A DNA stretch of 9,770 nt from an uncultured Bacteroidales bacterium (lineage in GTDB: Bacteria > Bacteroidota > Bacteroidia > Bacteroidales > F082): the NCBI GenBank assembly GCA_946410535.1, contig CAMKAR010000060.1, forward strand, positions 1-9,770. Reading direction: 5' to 3'. The notes under the pieces are model-generated. The model did not search any database and was not told the DNA's origin. It saw only the letters and a program-made list of their open reading frames with translations. Shown piece by piece: positions 1 through 5,144 of this stretch (position 1 is the first letter of the stretch; each line of letters begins with the position of its first letter). A program made the translations under genes and the position numbers.

Positions 1-70
1 CCAGAACCGGAATCGAACCAGTGACACGAGGATTTTCAGTCCTCTGCTCTACCATCTGAGCTACGGTACC
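1..70 (-). tRNA. tRNA-Phe (anticodon GAA), 3' end cut by the window edge
   Basis: Read on the minus strand, this folds as a tRNA: acceptor 5' strand GGTACCG (70-64), then TA, a D arm with GCTC/GAGC stem, an anticodon arm GAGGA/TCCTC (44-40 with 32-28) around the loop CTGAAAA, variable loop GTGTC, and a T arm ACTGG/CCGGT around TTCGATT (17-11). The anticodon at 37-35 is GAA, which reads phenylalanine codons UUC and UUU. The last acceptor bases and CCA region lie outside the window. Oddly, the five visible bases after the T stem (TCTGG, 5-1) do not pair with GGTACCG in the standard register. They pair only if TC is skipped. Identity as tRNA-Phe is firm from the anticodon arm; the 3' end cannot be judged. 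Confidence 0.92.
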
Positions 71-86
71 TCCGTTGTTTGCGCCT

Positions 87-117
87 GCAAAAGTACGACA
101 TTTTTCTGAATTGGCAA
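87..117 (-). promoter_or_regulatory. Bacteroidota-type promoter of the tRNA-Phe gene
   Basis: On the minus strand, TACTTTTG (95-88) matches the TAnnTTTG -7 consensus, and TTG (117-115) stands 19 bases upstream as a -33 element. This spacing fits the primary sigma factor of Bacteroidota. Initiation would fall a few bases upstream of the tRNA 5' end at 70. Assigned by motif only. Confidence 0.6.
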
Positions 118-218
118 GAAAAAATCTTCAAAAACTGATATTTTTTTATTTTTGTAAATGTTTTGTGTTGAAAATCAGTGAGATAATTTTTTACCCTTTT
201 ATTTAAGGCAATAAAAAC

Positions 219-249
219 TTGCTCAACGAGTTAAAAAATCGGATATTTG
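219..249 (+). promoter_or_regulatory. Probable promoter of the outer-membrane protein gene
   Basis: GATATTTG (242-249) is one base off the TAnnTTTG -7 consensus, and TTG (219-221) lies 20 bases upstream as a -33 element. Initiation would fall near 255, leaving a leader of roughly 55-60 bases before the ATG at 313. The 15 bases from 245 recur exactly at a second promoter near 5095, which supports this being a functional start region. Confidence 0.5.
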
Positions 250-259
250 CACGCTCAAA
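245..259 (+). repeat. 15-base promoter-start repeat, copy 1 (copy 2 at 5095-5109)
   Basis: ATTTGCACGCTCAAA occurs at 245-259 and again at 5095-5109, in both cases starting inside the -7 box and running into the expected transcription start region. The copies align in the same register relative to TTTG. Either chance plus shared promoter constraint or a common start-site element could explain it. Confidence 0.7.
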
Positions 260-292
260 CCCCCTTGTTTCCCTACGGGGAGGGGGGAGGAG
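260..292 (+). promoter_or_regulatory. G/C-tract leader hairpin with buried purine tract
   Basis: In the predicted leader a C-run (260-264) can pair with a G-run (282-286), with T265-A281 extending the stem. An inner CCC (271-273) can pair with GGG (277-279) around TAC. The G-run continues into GGAGGAG (286-292), which looks like a ribosome-binding site but lies 20 bases upstream of the ATG at 313 and 11 bases upstream of an in-frame TTG at 304. The pairing was done by eye; a role in translation control is inference. Confidence 0.35.
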
Positions 293-312
293 TGTGCACA
301 AGATTGCTAAAT

Positions 313-1617
313 ATGAGAATCTCTATTATTCTGAAACCCATTGTGGTTGCTACGCTTTTGGTCGTGCTGGGAGTTGGTGCCTTTGCCCAGGCCGATGTGG
401 ATTCGCCCTATTCCTTGTTTGGGCCGGGGCAAATCAACGAACGGTCGATGAACACAAGGCTGAAGGGCATGGGCAGCGTGGCCAACGCCTTGTATGACAA
501 AGGCATCATCAATGCCGAAAACCCCGCCTCGTATGCCAAGATCGACTCGTTGGCTTTCCTCTTCGACGCCGGTTTCTACTTCAAGGCCTCGACCTTCAGC
601 ACATCGAGCCGATCCGAGCAGGGCAGCAACGCCTCGTTCGACCACATCTCGATGGCCTTCGGCCTGACCCCCTGGTGGAAGATGGCCCTCGGTGTGCAAC
701 CCCTCACCACGGCGGGCTACACCGTGCTCGTCAACCAGACTGTTACCGATGTGGGCACCACCACCACCCGTTTCAAGGGCAATGGTGGCATCAACCAAGC
801 CTTCGTGGGCACGGCCTTCAAGCTCGGGAAGCATTTCGCCTTGGGTGCCAACGCCTACTATTTGTTTGGCAACAGCAAGTCGGAAACGTCGCTCTACTTC
901 CCCGACTCGACCTACATGCTCGGCACGCGCACCAGCCTCGACTTGATGGTGCATTCCTTCATGTTCGACTATGGCGCACTCTTCAACACGCAGGTGGGCA
1001 ACGACATGGAGCTTGGCGTGGGCCTCACCTATACCCAGAAAATCAACGTGAATGCCGACCAAACCCTGCTCATCCGCTCGTTTGAGGAAGACATGTCGAC
1101 CGACGTCGAATACATCATCGACACCATCGCCAGCGAAAAGAGCGCGACGAAGATCACCATGCCGCATGGCTTTGGCGTGGGTCTGTCGCTGCAAAAGGGT
1201 GACGAATGGGCCTTGGGTGCCGATTTCAACTGGACGCAATGGTCGAAATTTGCTCGTCAAGGCAACATCGAAGGCTTGCGCGACTCGTGGCAAGCCTCTG
1301 TTGGCTTCGAGTTCACGCCGCGCCACACTACCATTTCGGGCTATTTCTCGCGCGTCACCTACCGCTTCGGAGGCTTCTATGAACATGGCTTCATTAACCT
1401 TAAGGGCAAAGATGACATCAACCATAATATTAATAAGGTGGGCATCACGGCGGGCATGTCGCTGCCGTTGCCACGCACCCAGTCGAAGGTCAACTTGGCC
1501 TTCGAAGCCGGCCAATACGGCACCCGCGAAGGCGGCTTGATACAGGAGCGCTACGCCAAGCTGAGCGTCGGCATTTCGGTGTTCGAGCATTGGTTCCAGA
1601 AGCGCAAATACAAATAA
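313..1617 (+). CDS. Outer-membrane beta-barrel protein, FadL/OmpP1-like, unknown cargo
   Basis: A 434-residue protein beginning with a clear Sec signal peptide (residues 1 to about 26, basic start, hydrophobic run, AFAQ cleavage region). The mature part has the alternating hydrophobic/polar strands, many aromatic residues (FLFDAGFYF, FMFDYGALF, YFSRVTYRFGGFYE) and Gly-rich turns of an outer-membrane barrel. The early region with PYSLFGPGQ and a later NPAS motif resembles the Bacteroidota family related to FadL/OmpP1 transporters, but substrate and exact family are not evident. ATG 313 was chosen because it places the signal peptide at the N terminus; TTG 304 and GTG 292 are in-frame alternatives nearer the purine tract. 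It is 77 bases upstream of the TPR gene, so co-transcription with the envelope cluster is plausible. A barrel is well supported; transport function is inference. Confidence 0.75.
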   Translation: MRISIILKPIVVATLLVVLGVGAFAQADVDSPYSLFGPGQINERSMNTRLKGMGSVANALYDKGIINAENPASYAKIDSLAFLFDAGFYFKASTFSTSSRSEQGSNASFDHISMAFGLTPWWKMALGVQPLTTAGYTVLVNQTVTDVGTTTTRFKGNGGINQAFVGTAFKLGKHFALGANAYYLFGNSKSETSLYFPDSTYMLGTRTSLDLMVHSFMFDYGALFNTQVGNDMELGVGLTYTQKINVNADQTLLIRSFEEDMSTDVEYIIDTIASEKSATKITMPHGFGVGLSLQKGDEWALGADFNWTQWSKFARQGNIEGLRDSWQASVGFEFTPRHTTISGYFSRVTYRFGGFYEHGFINLKGKDDINHNINKVGITAGMSLPLPRTQSKVNLAFEAGQYGTREGGLIQERYAKLSVGISVFEHWFQKRKYK

Positions 1618-1694
1618 GACGGCGCCAAACGAAAATTTTGGAATGATATTTGGATAAGCGAATAACAAGTCAAACAACTAAAATAAGAGAAGAG

Positions 1695-3146
1695 ATGAAA
1701 ACGAAAAGATTTTTGATGATTGCCGTTATGATTGGAATGGCAATGAGTGCAACCGCCCAAGTGGCATCGGAGTCGAAGTATGGCAACGACAGCGTTGCCT
1801 GCGTGACCAACCTGTCGATCTACGGCGAGGCCTACAAGCAGTGGGAAGCCTCTAAGTTCGCTCCCGAAGCCATCAGCATGGAAATGGTGAAGGCTTGGAG
1901 AGAGGTGTTCCTCAACTGCCCCCGCTCGAGCCAGCTCATCTACACGAGAGGTGAGAAGATCATGGACTACTTCATCCGCACTAATCCGGCGCAAAAGGAT
2001 GCCTACATCGACACCATCTGCATGATGATGGACAACCGCGCCAAGTATTTCGGCATCGATGCCAAGACGGGCAACTCGCAAGTGGCCAACATCATGGGCC
2101 GTAAGGGCTTGCTCATCTACACCTACAACAAGAACCGCTACGAAGAGGCCTACAACGTGCTGAAAGACGCCGTTGCCCTCGATGCCTCGCAGCTGCAAGG
2201 CGCCTACATCGACGCCTACTTCAAGGCCACCATCGACATGGTGAACAACGACAAGGCCGAGAAGATGACGATCATCAACGTCTACCAGGAACTCTCCGAG
2301 GTGCTCGACAACAACATCGGTGCCTTGGCCGAGACCGAGACGCAACTCGAAACCGCCAAGGCTGAAGCCGAGGCCGCTGGCGACACCGAAGCCGTTGCCG
2401 GATTCGACAAGCAGATGGAGAAGAACGAGAAGAACATCAACATCAACAAAGGCGTGAAGAACAACCTCGACAACCTGTTCTCGCCCTTCGCCTCGTGCGA
2501 CGACCTGATCAAGGTGTTCAGCGCCAAGATGGCCGAAACGCCCGACGACGTGACGCTGCTCAAGCGCATCACCACCATCTTGGATAAGAAGGACTGCACC
2601 GACAGCAAGCTCTTCCTCGATGCCGCCGTCAGACTCAACGAGCTGGAACCCAGCCCCGAGGCTTCCTACAGCTTGGGCATCAAGTTCTTCAAGGACAAGA
2701 AGTATAGCGAAGCTGCCACCTTCTTCGAGCAAGCCACGAAGACCGACAACAACGACCGTAAATACCGTGCCTACCGCAACTTGGGCATGTGCTACCAGAA
2801 CACGGGTAGCCTTGGCCGCGCACGCGACATCTTCAGAAGAGCCGCCCAGGTTGACCCGACCAACGGCGAGCCTTACCTGCTCATCGCCATGCTCTATGCC
2901 GAAAGCTCGAAGCAGTTCAGCGGCGACATCGACAGCAAGGCCGTGTTCTGGGCCGCCGTCGACAAGTGCAACAAGGCCAAGGCCATCGACCCCTCTTGCG
3001 CCGAACGCGCCAACAGCCTGATCCGCGCCTACAGCGCCGCCTTCCCGGCCATGGAGGTCATCTTCTTCAACGACTACAACGAAGGCCAAAGCTACAACGT
3101 AGGTGGCTGGATCGGTGAAACCACCACCATCAGAGCCAGAAAGTAA
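1695..3146 (+). CDS. Secreted tetratricopeptide-repeat protein of the lptC cluster
   Basis: A 483-residue protein with a signal peptide (residues 1 to about 22, ending SATAQ), so it acts in the periplasm or at the outer membrane. The centre (about 210-260) is rich in Ala, Glu and Lys and likely helical or coiled coil. TPR-like helix pairs follow: about 323-356 (with YSLGIKFFKDKKYSEAATFF) and about 359-393 (with NLGMCYQNTGSLGRARDIF), with earlier weaker TPR-like segments around residues 140-180. The C terminus carries NVGGWIGETTTIR, a conserved-looking tail recalled from Bacteroidota TPR proteins next to lptC. ATG 1695 is preceded by the purine-rich GAGAAGAG and gives the signal peptide; upstream in-frame starts would spoil it. 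It abuts lptC with no gap, implying joint expression and perhaps a scaffold role in envelope assembly. The molecular partner is unknown. Confidence 0.85.
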   Translation: MKTKRFLMIAVMIGMAMSATAQVASESKYGNDSVACVTNLSIYGEAYKQWEASKFAPEAISMEMVKAWREVFLNCPRSSQLIYTRGEKIMDYFIRTNPAQKDAYIDTICMMMDNRAKYFGIDAKTGNSQVANIMGRKGLLIYTYNKNRYEEAYNVLKDAVALDASQLQGAYIDAYFKATIDMVNNDKAEKMTIINVYQELSEVLDNNIGALAETETQLETAKAEAEAAGDTEAVAGFDKQMEKNEKNININKGVKNNLDNLFSPFASCDDLIKVFSAKMAETPDDVTLLKRITTILDKKDCTDSKLFLDAAVRLNELEPSPEASYSLGIKFFKDKKYSEAATFFEQATKTDNNDRKYRAYRNLGMCYQNTGSLGRARDIFRRAAQVDPTNGEPYLLIAMLYAESSKQFSGDIDSKAVFWAAVDKCNKAKAIDPSCAERANSLIRAYSAAFPAMEVIFFNDYNEGQSYNVGGWIGETTTIRARK

Positions 3147-3707
3147 TTGAAACGCATCCTGAAAATAGGAATCCTACTCAACATCACAGCCTCTGTGGCT
3201 GTGATGTTGTTTTCGTGTTCAAACCCCGATGCCGTCATCCAGGCTATGGGTTCGGACGACACGCTTTCGGGCATCATCGCCGACAGCGTGGTGTTCTATC
3301 GCAGCGACTCGGGCATCGTCAACCTTGAGCTGCACACGCCGCGTTTGGTGCGCATGGAGACTGACGACGACATCATGGAGTTTCCGCTTGGGTTCGATGT
3401 CTTCATGTTTGACAAAGGGCAGAAAACCACCGAACTCCACGCCGACTATGGCAAGAACTACGGCAAACAACGCCTAATCGAGGCCATGGGCAATGTGGTC
3501 GTGAAGAACTTCGGCAGCAACGAAACCATGTATTCCGACAAGTTCTATTGGTATCAAGACCAAAAGATGATCTACACCCGATCGCATGTCAAGATTGTAA
3601 CACCCGACAAGCAAATCGAGGCCGACAGCTTGGTGGCCAAGGAGGATTTTTCGGAATATACCATGTATTCGGGCAGTGCGCTGCTCGACGTCGACGAGGA
3701 GGAATGA
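3147..3707 (+). CDS. lptC: LptC-like lipopolysaccharide export lipoprotein
   Basis: LptC is the periplasmic bridge of the Lpt machine, passing LPS from LptB2FG to LptA. This protein is 186 residues, close to the usual size. It starts with a basic residue pair, a hydrophobic stretch and a lipobox LFSC with Cys24, so it is probably a lipoprotein rather than TM-anchored as in E. coli. The body shows the family's repeated beta-jellyroll pattern: DSVVFYRSDSGIVNLELHTP, then ADYGKNYGKQRLIEAMGNVVV (about residues 102-122), then KFYWYQDQKMIYTRSHVKIVTPD, ending EDFSEYTMYSG. TTG 3147 was chosen because only it gives a complete signal sequence; the ATG at 3204 would leave just three residues before the Cys. 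It directly follows the TPR stop (TAATTG), suggesting translational coupling. A perfect inverted repeat lies in its signal-peptide codons. Confidence 0.88.
   Translation: MKRILKIGILLNITASVAVMLFSCSNPDAVIQAMGSDDTLSGIIADSVVFYRSDSGIVNLELHTPRLVRMETDDDIMEFPLGFDVFMFDKGQKTTELHADYGKNYGKQRLIEAMGNVVVKNFGSNETMYSDKFYWYQDQKMIYTRSHVKIVTPDKQIEADSLVAKEDFSEYTMYSGSALLDVDEEE
3179..3213 (+). repeat. Perfect 13-bp inverted repeat plus TTTT inside lptC
   Basis: CAACATCACAGCC (3179-3191) and GGCTGTGATGTTG (3197-3209) are exact reverse complements separated by TCTGT, followed by TTTT (3210-3213). It sits 33 bases into the lptC reading frame and encodes part of the signal peptide (NITASVAVM). The shape is that of an intrinsic terminator or strong mRNA hairpin, although the U-run is short. 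The repeat is seen directly; attenuation or translation control is inference. Confidence 0.8.
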
Positions 3708-3710
3708 GTC

Positions 3711-4997
3711 ATGGATAGTTGGATTGTAGTAGCGATAACGTTGTTTTTCTCGGCCCTCTGTTCGGGGCTTGAGATCGCCTTCAACAGCATTAACCGTCTC
3801 CAGCTTGAGGTGGAGCTGACCAAAAACACCTTTTCGGCCAAGGTCATCAGCCTGTTCTTCAAGGACCAGTCGCGCTTCATCACTTCGTTGCTCTTGGGCA
3901 ACAACATCGCGCTCATCATCTACGGCATGAGCATGTCGGCGATCCTCGACGCGCCCGTTGTGCGTTGGTTAGGCTACCTCTCGATTAGCAACGATTTCAC
4001 GGTGCTGTTGCTGAAGACCATCCTTTCAACGCTGCTTGTGCTCTTGGTGGGCGAGTTCCTGCCCAAGGTGCTGTTTCGCATCAATCCCAATGCCATCCTT
4101 TCGTTTTTTGCCGTGCCCACCTTCGTCTGCTATTGCCTTCTCTATCCGCTGATCCTCATTTACACTTGCATCTCTGAACTCATCATCCGCTATGTGCTGC
4201 GCCTCAAGGTCGACAAGGAGGAATACACCTTCAGCACCGTCGACTTGAACGACTACATCGCCGAATATGCCGACCCGGAGGAAGCCGACGAAGACATGCA
4301 GCAGGAGATACAGCTTTTCCAGAACGTGATGGAGTTCCACTCGGTGAAGCTGCGCGAGTGCATGGGGCCGCGCAACGAGATTGAGGCCGTGAAGTTGACC
4401 GACAGCATCGAGGCAGTGAAGGCCCGCTTCGAGGAGACCAAACACTCGAAGCTCATCGTGATTGGCGAGAGCATCGACGACATCGTGGGCTATGTGCACC
4501 TCAACGACGTGGTGCGTGCCGTGGCCGACCACCGCGAGGCCACCGTTGCCGACCTGATCCGTAAAATCGACTTCTTTCCTGAGACCTACACAGCCGACCG
4601 CCTGCTGAAGCATTTCATCGCCAAGCGGCAAGGCGTGGCTGCCGTTGTCGACGAGTTTGGCGGCACTGCCGGCATCGTCACCATGGAAGACGTGGTGGAG
4701 GAGATTTTTGGCGAAATCGACGACGAGTACGATGTCGAGGAAGAAGTGGAAAAAGTGGTGGGCAACAACACCTTCATCCTCTCGGCACGCCTCGAAATCG
4801 ACTATCTCAACGAGACTTACAAGCTCAACCTGCCCGTTTCCGACGACTATGAGACCTTGGCCGGCTTGGTTTTGCACTATTGCGAGAGCATCCCCGAACA
4901 AGGCCAGGTGGTTGAAATCGGCAATTATCGCATCAAGATCCTCAAGGCCTCCAACATGAAATTGGACGAAGTGGAACTTCAAATCAAAAACAAATGA
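3711..4997 (+). CDS. CNNM/CorC-family membrane protein (DUF21, paired CBS, CorC_HlyC)
   Basis: A 428-residue protein with the full three-part family layout. An N-terminal DUF21 (CNNM) transmembrane region spans about residues 1-160 with hydrophobic helices near 3-24, 58-82, 96-120 and 124-155. A CBS pair follows (about 218-265 and 275-335) with the hallmark VVDEFGGTAGIVTMEDVVEEI, then a C-terminal CorC_HlyC domain (about 345-428). Relatives are linked to Mg2+/Co2+ export and are often labelled hemolysins; in Bacteroidota the related GldE belongs to gliding machinery. No toxin role is implied here. The start at 3711 lies 3 bases after the lptC stop, and the GAGGAGGA purine tract at the end of lptC is a good ribosome-binding site, so the two are co-translated. 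Family assignment is firm; ion specificity is not visible. Confidence 0.92.
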   Translation: MDSWIVVAITLFFSALCSGLEIAFNSINRLQLEVELTKNTFSAKVISLFFKDQSRFITSLLLGNNIALIIYGMSMSAILDAPVVRWLGYLSISNDFTVLLLKTILSTLLVLLVGEFLPKVLFRINPNAILSFFAVPTFVCYCLLYPLILIYTCISELIIRYVLRLKVDKEEYTFSTVDLNDYIAEYADPEEADEDMQQEIQLFQNVMEFHSVKLRECMGPRNEIEAVKLTDSIEAVKARFEETKHSKLIVIGESIDDIVGYVHLNDVVRAVADHREATVADLIRKIDFFPETYTADRLLKHFIAKRQGVAAVVDEFGGTAGIVTMEDVVEEIFGEIDDEYDVEEEVEKVVGNNTFILSARLEIDYLNETYKLNLPVSDDYETLAGLVLHYCESIPEQGQVVEIGNYRIKILKASNMKLDEVELQIKNK

Positions 4998-5091
4998 CTG
5001 GTTTTTAGATGGTTATGAAAACAAATACCTGGAATTGCGTTTGTTGAAAAATAAAAATCAAACAAAATTCCCTGCGAGTTGAAATCTTTAC

Positions 5092-5099
5092 TAAATTTG
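5092..5099 (+). promoter_or_regulatory. Consensus -7 box upstream of the PpiD-like gene
   Basis: TAAATTTG matches TAnnTTTG fully. No convincing TTTG stands 19-21 bases upstream (only TTC near 5068-5070), so the -33 element is weak. Initiation near 5107 would give a leader of about 38 bases. The gene may therefore have its own promoter in addition to read-through from the lptC/corC transcript. Confidence 0.5.
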
Positions 5100-5109
5100 C
5101 ACGCTCAAA
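5095..5109 (+). repeat. 15-base promoter-start repeat, copy 2
   Basis: This copy is identical to the copy at 245-259 and overlaps the TAAATTTG -7 box of the PpiD-like gene. Flanking bases differ between the copies, so the shared segment is limited to the -7 core and the initially transcribed region. Confidence 0.7.
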
Positions 5110-5144
5110 AAATGAAGTTTAATAAGTAAATAGAGAATAGAATT

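Noticed and set aside
147..154. TATTTTTG as another -7 box upstream of the outer-membrane protein gene
   Set aside because: It fits the consensus but lies in a T-rich stretch with no -33 partner at proper spacing, and would give a leader of about 150 bases; the site at 219-249 is better.
1625..1641. CCAAA/TTTGG hairpin after the outer-membrane protein gene
   Set aside because: Only five weak pairs and no T-run follow, so it is not a convincing terminator.
1645..1652. GATATTTG as a -7 box for the TPR gene
   Set aside because: It resembles the box at 242-249, but no TTG or TTTG lies 19-21 bases upstream, so a separate promoter is not supported.
307..1677. Long open frame on the minus strand opposite the outer-membrane protein gene
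   Set aside because: It mirrors the real gene; GC-rich third positions remove stops on the opposite strand. The translation is Arg/His/Val-rich with no recognisable domain.
1551..3089. Open frame of 512 codons on the minus strand opposite the TPR gene
   Set aside because: The translation is a low-complexity Val/Leu/Gly/His mixture typical of antisense frames, while the plus strand encodes a signal peptide and TPRs.
5112..5129. Five-codon mini-ORF (ATG to TAA) in the leader of the PpiD-like gene
   Set aside because: Such a short frame is expected by chance in an AT-rich leader; it has no ribosome-binding site and no regulatory-peptide pattern.
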